A stretch of DNA of 5,263 bases from an uncultured Flavobacteriales bacterium (lineage in GTDB: Bacteria; Bacteroidota; Bacteroidia; Flavobacteriales; Crocinitomicaceae): the NCBI GenBank assembly GCA_946479985.1, contig CAMLIF010000174.1, positions 1-5,263 on the forward strand, in the 5' to 3' direction. Positions 1-5,196 of the stretch are shown piece after piece. The notes below the pieces were generated by a model that worked only from the letters and a program-made list of their open reading frames with translations, did no database searches and was not told where the DNA came from. Within the stretch, counting starts at the first letter, position 1. Every line of letters begins with the position of its first letter. Position numbers and translations under genes: made by a program.

Positions 1-1
1 A

Positions 2-286
2 GATTTGCAATTTACAAATGTCCCTCCATTGATCATACAACCATTTGTTGAAAATGCTATTTGGCATGGTATATTGCCGAAAGAAGGGAATGGGGAAATT
101 CATATTAACATTTCAAAAGAAAGAAATAAGTTAAAGTTTGAAATAATAGATAATGGTGTTGGCTTTGTTCCCGAATTAAAAAATAAATTTCTTTCACAAG
201 GTATAAGTTTGACCGAGAAAAGAATTGGCTCTAAAGTTGACATTTTGAGTTCTAAAATGGGTACTAAAATTAGTTTCTCACTGTAA
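2..286 (+). CDS. LytS/YehU-type sensor histidine kinase, C-terminal ATPase part (5' end outside window)
   Basis: The frame is open from base 2, so this is the last 94 codons of a longer gene. The fragment starts DLQFTNVPPLIIQPFVENA, the N-box of the histidine kinase family that contains LytS, YehU and many Bacteroidota kinases; numbering from D1, the Glu17-Asn18 pair and His22-Gly23 are the expected nucleotide/Mg-binding residues. A G1 box, DNGVGF, follows at residues 50-55. The later glycine-rich box, usually of the form GLGLxNxRxRL, is here the weaker GISLTEKRI (67-75). The family autophosphorylates and passes phosphate to a LytTR-type response regulator; the phosphoacceptor His and sensor domains lie upstream of the window. 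No response regulator follows, so a partner would have to be upstream or elsewhere. Family assignment is secure; the stimulus is unknown. Confidence 0.88.
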   Translation, partial: DLQFTNVPPLIIQPFVENAIWHGILPKEGNGEIHINISKERNKLKFEIIDNGVGFVPELKNKFLSQGISLTEKRIGSKVDILSSKMGTKISFSL

Positions 287-436
287 AATGCCAGAAAAAT
301 TTGAGATTTTACCAACACGGAGAAGTTTACCAAAATTAGATTCTTTTTATTCCGTTTAACTCAGATTTTTGCTTGATTTTTTTTAAATCTACCGATTTAT
401 GAACTGATCCAATTTAACCATCGCCACCCACCTTAA

Positions 437-454
437 TCCTCCCTCAAGGGAGGA
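437..454. repeat. Perfect palindrome, REP-like hairpin
   Basis: TCCTCCCT (437-444) and AGGGAGGA (447-454) are exact reverse complements separated by only CA, giving an 8-bp G+C-rich stem in an A+T-rich spacer. In practice the innermost pairs would open into a TCAA tetraloop with a 7-bp stem. There is no T-run directly after it, so it is not a standard intrinsic terminator. Its composition and position between genes are typical of small dispersed palindromes in Bacteroidota genomes, but only one copy is in this window, so the repeat status is an inference. Confidence 0.5.
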
Positions 455-466
455 GACTTAAATAGT

Positions 467-495
467 GCTTCTAACCGGGATTTTCTCTCATTCTC
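467..495 (+). repeat. Diverged dispersed repeat, copy A
   Basis: GCTTCTAACCGGGATT (467-482), a 4-base spacer, then CTCATTCTC (487-495). The same arrangement recurs on the other strand at 1994-2023 with 15 of 16 matches in the first block, a 5-base spacer and 9 of 9 in the second. A further shared piece lies downstream in both copies: AATCGAACCGG at 527-537 here and AATCGAACCAG on the minus strand at 1921-1931. Copy A is followed by C/T-rich sequence and no protein-like ORF. I take it as a non-coding repeat family member; its function is unknown. Confidence 0.5.
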
Positions 496-627
496 GTTCT
501 CATTTTCGTGGAGAAGAGCGGACTAAAATCGAACCGGAAATGACCAATAATGGTAATTCATTTAAAGCTTCAGCCCCATTTTTTCTACTATTTCGAATCA
601 TATCCTGTTGGGGCGCTGTTATAACGT

Positions 628-1134
628 TTAATCATCTGGTGTTAGTTTACAGCCATCGCAATATGTATTTCTTTCTTTGTTGGTTATCCACTTGAACTGA
701 TCATTGAACCGATAATGTAAACTTCTGTTCGTAATATATTTCACACCCTTTTTTCTATTACAATATTCTTTAATTTCCATTTCATTGTGCTCGAATGGGT
801 GACGACCATTTAAAGTTAGTGTTCCAAGACTATCAATAGAATATTTACCTATAAATGTAAATTCATCTCGAATCAATGAATCACCTACAAGTTTTATTGA
901 TTCCAGATGAATATCGTAGTTTCCATCTGACGTAAGTGAAATATTTATATAACCACAATAATGACCAAAGGGAAAATTATTTACCCGCTTTTTTTCTTTT
1001 TTAGAGTAAATTTTATTACAACTATAGTCATCTTTATAGGCCCCTTGATAATGATCAAAATTGTCTTTCCAAGTTAGTGTTTTCTGCCCAAAGAAATACA
1101 TTGGCATGAAAAAGATAATGAGAATGTACTTCAT
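628..1134 (-). CDS. Exported hypothetical protein with five cysteines
   Basis: I do not recognise the family. The 168-residue product starts MKYILIIFFMPMYFFGQ, a short Sec signal peptide with one Lys, a hydrophobic core and a likely cut after Gly16, leaving Gln17, a common Bacteroidota arrangement. There is no lipobox Cys, so it is predicted periplasmic or released, not a lipoprotein. The mature part has a Lys-rich patch (about 41-50), alternating strands with Gly-Asn/Asp turns in the middle (60-110), and cysteines at 39, 60, 125, 159 and 162, the last two as CDGC near the C-terminus. It has no T9SS tail. Start ATG is the complement of 1132-1134; it directly precedes the signal peptide, so the start is firm. 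It lies alone, convergent with the kinase and in the same direction as ssrA, from which it is separated by the ssrA terminator. A 9-bp direct repeat lies just upstream. Confidence 0.72.
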   Translation of the reverse strand: MKYILIIFFMPMYFFGQKTLTWKDNFDHYQGAYKDDYSCNKIYSKKEKKRVNNFPFGHYCGYINISLTSDGNYDIHLESIKLVGDSLIRDEFTFIGKYSIDSLGTLTLNGRHPFEHNEMEIKEYCNRKKGVKYITNRSLHYRFNDQFKWITNKERNTYCDGCKLTPDD

Positions 1135-1141
1135 TGTATAA

Positions 1142-1163
1142 CTGACTTATAGGTCTGACTTAT
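1142..1163. repeat. Short direct repeat upstream of the exported-protein gene
   Basis: CTGACTTAT occurs at 1142-1150 and again at 1155-1163, a 13-base period, 8 to 29 bases upstream of the ATG of the minus-strand gene. On the coding strand it reads ATAAGTCAG twice. It could be an operator or part of the leader, but two short copies may be chance. I found no good TAnnTTTG promoter nearby. Confidence 0.25.
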
Positions 1164-1385
1164 TCGGATCTATCCAGCCGCTTAGGATGTATAGATCTAG
1201 CTTTGTCAGTCTTTATTTCATATACTAATATAATGAATTAAGTTCAAAAGCTATTTTCCGAATATCAGGGGCGCAGTAATGAAACATGAAATGAATCGAA
1301 CCAGTCAAGCACACAGGTAATCAATTGTTATTATGTCAATTAAGCCCACCCTGAAGTTTACTGTTGAATTGGATCAATACTCACT

Positions 1386-1419
1386 AAAAAAGCCTTATCC
1401 TAAACAAGGACAAGGCTTT
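1386..1419 (-). terminator. Rho-independent terminator of ssrA
   Basis: On the minus strand, AAAGCCTTGTCC pairs with GGATAAGGCTTT over 12 positions (one G-U), with a 7-base loop, and the run of Ts continues past the stem to six in all. It begins 11 bases after the 3' end of the tmRNA. It also insulates the downstream 628-1134 gene from ssrA transcription. On the plus strand the hairpin lacks a good T-run, so it probably works in one direction. Confidence 0.88.
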
Positions 1420-1430
1420 CAGTAATTTTG

Positions 1431-1829
1431 TGGAGTCGGAGGGGTTCGAACCCTCGTCCAAACGATGAATCCCAATGTCTTCTACATGTTTAGTCTTTGA
1501 TTGGTTGTCGGAAGAAGCCCGGACAAAAACACCCAATGCTTCAACTTAGCCTCTTAGATCTTACACCGCCCGCGAGGCGAGTTTGGTGCCAGATTTTCAA
1601 AATGATTCTCCAAATACTACTGGCCGAAAATCAGAGCCCGCAGAGGAGAAACTTGTCCGTGTACTAAACTTCCACTGGATTAAGCCTTATTTACCTAGTA
1701 AATTAAGCAGCAAGTGCGTATGACGTGTTGTCAATTATAGTTTGAACCAAGATATTTACGAGCTTCAGTTCACCGCTCGACATGCTTCCCATCGAAATCG
1801 CTACCGCTGTCAAATCCAATGTCGACCCC
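1431..1829 (-). ncRNA. ssrA: Transfer-messenger RNA (tmRNA)
   Basis: tmRNA, with SmpB, enters ribosomes stalled on broken mRNA, adds a degradation tag and releases them. On the minus strand the RNA begins GGGGTCGACATTGGATTTGA, the usual tmRNA 5' start, and ends GAGGGTTCGAACCCCTC (T arm, 5-bp stem and 7-base TTCGAAC loop, 1439-1455) followed by CGACTCC and discriminator A at 1431. GGGGTCG (1823-1829) pairs with CGACTCC (1432-1438) over 7 bp with one G-U, making the acceptor stem and fixing both ends; length is 399 bases. The next genomic bases are CAA, so CCA must be added after transcription. An internal tag ORF sits at 1703-1732. It is one-piece, not permuted. Upstream is a matching promoter motif and downstream a strong terminator. 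The + frame crossing this gene (1782-2045) is spurious. Confidence 0.97.
1703..1732 (-). other. tmRNA proteolysis-tag reading frame
   Basis: Reading the minus strand from 1732 gives D-N-T-S-Y-A-L-A-A and then TAA (complement of 1703-1705). The YALAA end is the typical C-terminal degron recognised by ClpXP-type proteases and fits Bacteroidota tags. The preceding codon is ATT, so the tag is DNTSYALAA if GAC is the resume codon, or IDNTSYALAA if translation resumes one codon earlier; an Asp start is less usual than Ala or Gly. Right after the stop, TTTAC-TAG-GTAAA can form the small hairpin that commonly follows the tag. Confidence 0.85.
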
Positions 1830-1840
1830 AATTGTTCTTA

Positions 1841-1848
1841 CAAAGATA
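1841..1848 (-). promoter_or_regulatory. Probable ssrA promoter, -7 element
   Basis: The minus strand reads TATCTTTG here, a perfect match to the Bacteroidota housekeeping -7 consensus TAnnTTTG. It ends 11 bases before the mature tmRNA 5' end, which would start transcription a few bases upstream of the RNase P cut. No clear TTTG -33 element is present at about 19-20 bases further upstream, so the call rests on the -7 match and its position. Confidence 0.6.
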
Positions 1849-1993
1849 AGACTTTCAGCGAGATTAACGGGCAGGTGGGGAAACAAAAAACCGATTTCAT
1901 TCGATTTCCAAACTTTCAAACTGGTTCGATTCACTTTTGCTCTGTTCACTCACACTCGCTCTATTTTCCAGGCTTTACTCTTTTGCAGTGTAA

Positions 1994-2023
1994 GAGAATG
2001 AGTGCGGAATCCCGGTTCGAAGC
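1994..2023 (-). repeat. Diverged dispersed repeat, copy B (inverted)
   Basis: On the minus strand this reads GCTTCGAACCGGGATT, a 5-base spacer, then CTCATTCTC. It matches copy A at 467-495 closely but in the opposite orientation. The associated AATCGAACCAG piece lies further along the same strand at 1921-1931, 62 bases on, compared with 31 in copy A. The two copies thus bracket the 628-1134 gene and ssrA. No terminal inverted repeats, target duplications or transposase are visible. Confidence 0.5.
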
Positions 2024-2127
2024 TCAAATTCATCTCCCGCGTTAATGCCAGATCACTTGCACAAAAGGAAACTTACTGTAAGGTAGATATATGCAATAGT
2101 GTAAAAAAATGCAGGAAAAGTGTAAAT

Positions 2128-2146
2128 GGCTATTGATGCTATAGCC
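2128..2146. promoter_or_regulatory. Small palindrome in the katE leader
   Basis: GGCTAT (2128-2133) and ATAGCC (2141-2146) are exact reverse complements around a 7-base TGATGCT loop, about 120 bases before the katE ATG and immediately before the weak TAnnTTTG-like site at 2148. It lies next to two GTGTAAA direct repeats spaced 21 bases apart. This could be an operator for a peroxide or starvation regulator, but it does not match the OxyR, PerR or Fur patterns I know. Confidence 0.25.
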
Positions 2147-2268
2147 CTAGCTTTACTAAGCTACTCACAAAGCAGCACCTGGCGAAGCCGCAAAGATGTA
2201 TGATATCTTCAATAAAGAGAGAAGACAATTGTGTAAATGTAGTTCTCAAACCGTAAACCAGAGAAAAT

Positions 2269-4401
2269 ATGAAAAATACAGACAAGACAAATGAATCAAA
2301 AGACAAGGATCTAAGCCTGAATACATCCAATGCTGATGGTCAATTCCTTACTACAGATCAGGGTGTTAAGATCAATGACAATAACAATTCGTTAAAGGCC
2401 GGTGAACGCGGTCCCTCCTTGTTAGAAGATTTTATTCTTCGAGAGAAAATTACCCATTTCGACCACGAGCGTATTCCGGAAAGAATTGTGCATGCAAGAG
2501 GTTCGGCTGCGCATGGTTTTTTTGAGCTCTATAAACCGCTTGACAAATATACGAAAGCAGGTTTTCTTAATGACACCTCCATTCAAACACCTGTATTCGT
2601 ACGGTTTTCGACTGTTGCAGGTTCAAAAGGTTCTACAGATTTAGCAAGGGACGTGCGCGGATTCTCTGTGAAGTTCTATACACAGGAAGGAAATTATGAC
2701 CTGGTAGGAAATAACATGCCGGTATTCTTCATTCAGGATGCGATGAAATTTCCTGACCTGATCCATGCTGTTAAGCCAGAGCCCCACAATGAAATACCGC
2801 AGGCTGCCTCAGCGCATGATACGTTTTGGGATTTTATTTCATTAATGCCTGAATCTATGCACATGATTATGTGGGCCATGAGTGACCGTGCTATTCCACG
2901 AAGTTTGCGTATGATGGAAGGATTTGGCGTGCATACATTTCGGTTTATAAATGAAAACAACGAGTCTCATTTTGTTAAATTCCACTGGAAACCCAAATTA
3001 GGAACACACTCCGTAGTTTGGGATGAAGCTCAAAAAATTTCAGGGAAGAATTCCGATTTTCACAAGCAGGATCTATGGGAAGCAATTGAAGCAGGGCATT
3101 TTCCTGAATGGGAACTTGGAGTACAGTTAATTCCTGATTCTGATGAACACAAATATGATTTCGATCTGTTAGACCCTACCAAACTGGTCCCTGAAGAATT
3201 AGTTCCTGTAACGCTTATTGGGCGCATGGTACTGAACAGAAATCCTGATAATTTTTTCGCAGAGACTGAGCAGGTAGCTTTTCACCCGGGCCATGTTGTT
3301 CCGGGAATTGACTTCACGAATGATCCATTGTTACAAGGACGATTATTTTCTTATACCGATACACAGTTGTCACGACTTGGAAGTCCGAACTTTCATGAAA
3401 TTCCTATTAACAGAACAGTAGCTCCAATGCACAACAACCAGCGTGATGGGCACATGAGACAAGAAATCAACCAGGGAAGGGTGAGTTACCATCCAAACTC
3501 TCTTGGAGGAGGCTGTCCGTTTCAGGCGAAAATAGAAGAAGGCGGTTTTGCCAGTTTTAACGAACGCATTGATGCACAGAAAATAAGAGGTAGAAGTGAG
3601 AGTTTTTCCGACCATTTCAGCCAGGCAACACTTTTCTTTAACAGCCAGACACCTGTTGAACAGGGCCATATCATAAAAGCATTACGTTTTGAGCTCGGGA
3701 AAGTGCAGACAGAAGCTATTAGAACGAGAATGTTGGGCTTGCTATCACAGGTTGATAAAACGCTTGCTGCAAAAGTTGCTGAAGGATTGGGTATGACAGT
3801 TCCAAAAACACCTGAGAAACCAATGAACCACGGTGTTGGTGCTGATGCAGATATGAAAAAACACGAGTCTAAAACCGGTATTAAACAGGGAATCAGTGCT
3901 TCCAATGCATTAAGTATGCTGAAGAACAAGACAGTTTCTCCAACAATTGCCACACGTCAGGTTGCATTTCTGTGTAATGAAGGTGTGAGCGGCGCTTCCG
4001 TTAATACGGTGAAAAAAGCGCTGGAAAAAGCCGGAGCATCTGTCAAATTAATTGCTCCTCATCTGGGAACATTTAAAACGGCAGAAGGAAATGAGCTGGT
4101 TGCTGATCAAAGTTATTTAATTGCCGCTTCAGTGCTTTTCGATGCCGTATTTGTGCCTGCCGGAAAAGGAATGTCGGGACTGAAAAACAATAAGGAGGTC
4201 GAAGAATTTATCAATGACGCTTTTAAACATTGCAAGTTTATCGCCGCTGAAGATGAGGGCGCAACTGTTTTGTCAGGAACTTATGCAATGAAAGATGGAA
4301 AAAATGCAGACGAAGGTGTGCTGATAAATAAACAGGCTGACGTATTTATCGAAGCAATGGGCAGCCACCGCTTCTGGGAACGTGAAGAGAAAATAGTGTA
4401 A
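2269..4401 (+). CDS. katE: Large-subunit monofunctional catalase (HPII/KatE type)
   Basis: A haem catalase converting 2 H2O2 to 2 H2O and O2, normally a cytoplasmic homotetramer. The 710 residues align with E. coli HPII at a constant offset of 53 through the active site: distal His75 (VHARGSAAHG), Ser114 and Val116, Asp144, Asn148 (DLVGNNMPVFF), Arg358 and the haem-ligand Tyr362 (RLFSYTDTQ). His339 (AFHPGH) matches HPII His392, which bonds covalently to the haem Tyr. Residues 1-45 are a polar N-terminal arm, shorter than HPII's. A linker (about 510-560) leads to a C-terminal flavodoxin-like/GATase-1-like domain (about 562-705), present only in large catalases. Its nucleophile elbow reads AAEDEG (659-664) where PfpI/DJ-1 enzymes have AAxCHG, so it is non-enzymatic. 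The ATG follows an A-rich GAGAAAAT; no strong Shine-Dalgarno. The stop overlaps the next ORF by one base. Confidence 0.97.
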   Translation: MKNTDKTNESKDKDLSLNTSNADGQFLTTDQGVKINDNNNSLKAGERGPSLLEDFILREKITHFDHERIPERIVHARGSAAHGFFELYKPLDKYTKAGFLNDTSIQTPVFVRFSTVAGSKGSTDLARDVRGFSVKFYTQEGNYDLVGNNMPVFFIQDAMKFPDLIHAVKPEPHNEIPQAASAHDTFWDFISLMPESMHMIMWAMSDRAIPRSLRMMEGFGVHTFRFINENNESHFVKFHWKPKLGTHSVVWDEAQKISGKNSDFHKQDLWEAIEAGHFPEWELGVQLIPDSDEHKYDFDLLDPTKLVPEELVPVTLIGRMVLNRNPDNFFAETEQVAFHPGHVVPGIDFTNDPLLQGRLFSYTDTQLSRLGSPNFHEIPINRTVAPMHNNQRDGHMRQEINQGRVSYHPNSLGGGCPFQAKIEEGGFASFNERIDAQKIRGRSESFSDHFSQATLFFNSQTPVEQGHIIKALRFELGKVQTEAIRTRMLGLLSQVDKTLAAKVAEGLGMTVPKTPEKPMNHGVGADADMKKHESKTGIKQGISASNALSMLKNKTVSPTIATRQVAFLCNEGVSGASVNTVKKALEKAGASVKLIAPHLGTFKTAEGNELVADQSYLIAASVLFDAVFVPAGKGMSGLKNNKEVEEFINDAFKHCKFIAAEDEGATVLSGTYAMKDGKNADEGVLINKQADVFIEAMGSHRFWEREEKIV

Positions 4402-4697
4402 TGGAATTACGCCGTCACAAGAACATCTTCAGGGTGCTTCCTTATCGGCTTACCGTAAGTGATTTGTTGGAAATCTACCCGAATCCTTCAAAAGGGCTAT
4501 TTATATTGTCTGACCAGCAAACAGTATTTTCCGACCAAATTGTGACAGTAAGCAATGTGTTGGGCGAAATGGTATACTCTACACGTATTACGGACCAGAA
4601 AATAAGCATTGATGTGTCTGCAGCGAAAGATGGAATCTACTTTGTAACCATCAGCAGTTATTACGGAAAGCTGGTAGCGAAGATCGTGAAAGAATAA
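4401..4697 (+). CDS. Orphan T9SS type A sorting domain ORF (possible gene remnant)
   Basis: Residues 23-98 form a nearly complete type IX secretion C-terminal sorting domain: LEIYPNPSKGLFIL at its start, then a VSNVLGEMVYS strand pair, DVSAAKDGIYFVTI and a final basic KLVAKIVKE. Such domains sit at the end of large exported proteins and direct them across the outer membrane. Here the cargo is missing: the whole ORF is 98 residues and its first 22 (MELRRHKNIFRVLPYRLTVS...) are basic with no signal peptide, so it could not use T9SS by itself. Its ATG overlaps the katE stop (TAATG), allowing translational coupling, and its frame closes 15 bases upstream of that ATG at 4383-4385. It is most likely the surviving 3' end of a deleted gene now joined to katE; a small expressed protein is possible. 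A strong terminator follows 36 bases after the stop. Confidence 0.7.
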   Translation: MELRRHKNIFRVLPYRLTVSDLLEIYPNPSKGLFILSDQQTVFSDQIVTVSNVLGEMVYSTRITDQKISIDVSAAKDGIYFVTISSYYGKLVAKIVKE

Positions 4698-4733
4698 GCA
4701 GCAGCATTTTTGTTCTGATTTCTCCGGGAAAGA

Positions 4734-4767
4734 AAAAAGATCGGGGCAATTTTACCCCGATCTTTTT
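4734..4767. terminator. Bidirectional rho-independent terminator
   Basis: AAAAAGATCGGGG (4734-4746) and CCCCGATCTTTTT (4755-4767) form a perfect 13-bp stem around an 8-base CAATTTTA loop. Both flanks are A- or T-rich in the right sense, so it can end the katE/sorting-domain transcript from the left and the 4819-5196 gene from the right. This marks the end of both convergent units. Confidence 0.93.
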
Positions 4768-4818
4768 AACCCCAAAGCTATACTCAGGGGAATTTCACTA
4801 GTATGTTAAAGCAATTTC

Positions 4819-5196
4819 TTAACGAAAATGCTCCGTTATCATTGTCACCAGGGCATCGTCGGTCATTCTGTTGGAAGTACTTTCGGTAGCCACTGCTTCT
4901 TTAAACTGTGGCGTGTCGGAAAGAAAGTGAATGAATTGTTCCTGAATCTGGCCGGTGCCCGTAACATGAATTTCATCAATATTGACCATTTTCGCGGCGA
5001 TCTCTTTGAAAAACTTATGCGTGAGCGCCTGTTCCTGGTTGTTCTCGGCATATTCACTGGTGTTCTTCTCTGCGCCCGGATTGTCAACCTTTCCAAGAAT
5101 CTCGAAATCCGTGCTATCTTCGTCTTTACGACCTGTTATTGTTGCGTGATGAGCATCCATCCACACCCCAAATTGTTTTTTGTGTTTTCCTGACAT
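4819..5196 (-). CDS. Small eRF1-domain-3-like ('translational machinery') family protein
   Basis: The 125-residue soluble product has no signal peptide or membrane segment. It opens with a basic tip and FGVWMDAHHATI (9-20), the VW(I/M)D strand typical of bacterial proteins annotated 'translational machinery protein' or related to eRF1/Pelota domain 3. A polar, acidic, probably flexible segment follows (24-56). Then come a helix, THKFFKEIAAKM (59-70), the strand-turn DEIHVTGTGQ (74-83) in the position of the family's ILITGP motif, a helix (84-92) and the end MTDDALVTMITEHF. This order is that of the L7Ae-like fold of eRF1 domain 3. By family resemblance it may contact ribosomes or RNA under stress, but no function is shown here. 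The ATG (complement of 5194-5196) follows CAAGAAAAACAAC, with no clear Shine-Dalgarno. It converges on katE and shares its terminator. Family call is from memory of motif order. Confidence 0.72.
   Translation of the reverse strand: MSGKHKKQFGVWMDAHHATITGRKDEDSTDFEILGKVDNPGAEKNTSEYAENNQEQALTHKFFKEIAAKMVNIDEIHVTGTGQIQEQFIHFLSDTPQFKEAVATESTSNRMTDDALVTMITEHFR

Larger units (their letters stand above)
287..627. other. Intergenic stretch without a convincing gene
   Basis: This 341-base A+T-rich gap separates the kinase end from the 3' end of the convergent 628-1134 gene. A 23-codon ORF (288-359, beginning MPEKFEILPTRR) starts one base after the kinase stop but resembles nothing I know. A longer + frame at 465-695 runs antisense into the next gene and has no protein-like composition. 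What can be supported is a compact perfect hairpin at 437-454 and a diverged repeat unit at 467-495. No clear rho-independent terminator for the kinase is visible; the T-rich stretch near 365-390 has only a weak AGATTT/AAATCT pairing with a long loop. Confidence 0.6.
1830..2268. other. Divergent non-coding region between ssrA and katE
   Basis: This 439-base region serves two divergent transcripts. Its left end holds the ssrA -7 element (1841-1848). The middle (about 1911-2023) is C/T-rich on the plus strand and contains the inverted second copy of the diverged repeat. The right end is the katE leader, with GTGTAAA at 2099-2105, 2120-2126 and 2231-2237, and a small palindrome at 2128-2146. TAGCTTTA at 2148-2155 matches TAnnTTTG in all but its last base and could be a weak katE promoter, with no good -33 partner. 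A 33-codon frame beginning near 2194 overlaps the katE start out of frame and is probably chance. Confidence 0.5.

Noticed and set aside
288..359. 23-codon frame (MPEKFEILPTRRSLPK...) right after the kinase stop
   Set aside because: Too short to judge, no recognisable match, and not the start of a LytTR regulator.
465..695. 76-codon plus-strand frame
   Set aside because: It runs through the repeat unit and antisense into the end of the 628-1134 gene, and its translation has low-complexity Ser/His/Arg stretches and no domain.
1439..1455. T-arm motif suggesting a separate tRNA gene
   Set aside because: The acceptor partner lies 370 bases away at 1823-1829 with a tag ORF between, so this is the 3' end of tmRNA.
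1782..2045. 87- and 60-codon plus-strand frames
   Set aside because: They begin inside or on the edge of the tmRNA on the opposite strand and continue through the repeat; nothing in them is protein-like.
2194..2295. 33-codon frame overlapping the katE start (MYDIFNKERRQ...)
   Set aside because: Out of frame with katE, a stop lies just upstream, and there is no ribosome site or known family; it looks like chance in a leader.
3370..3953. Minus-strand frames of 99 and 143 codons inside katE
   Set aside because: Antisense shadows of a fully conserved catalase.
4765..4794. CCCC/GGGG pairing just after the bidirectional terminator
   Set aside because: Only four pairs with a loop of about 13 bases; too weak to call.
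4828..5193. 121-codon plus-strand frame antisense to the 4819-5196 gene
   Set aside because: It is the mirror of a gene with convincing family motifs, and its translation is hydrophobic and Cys/Phe-rich as expected of a shadow frame.
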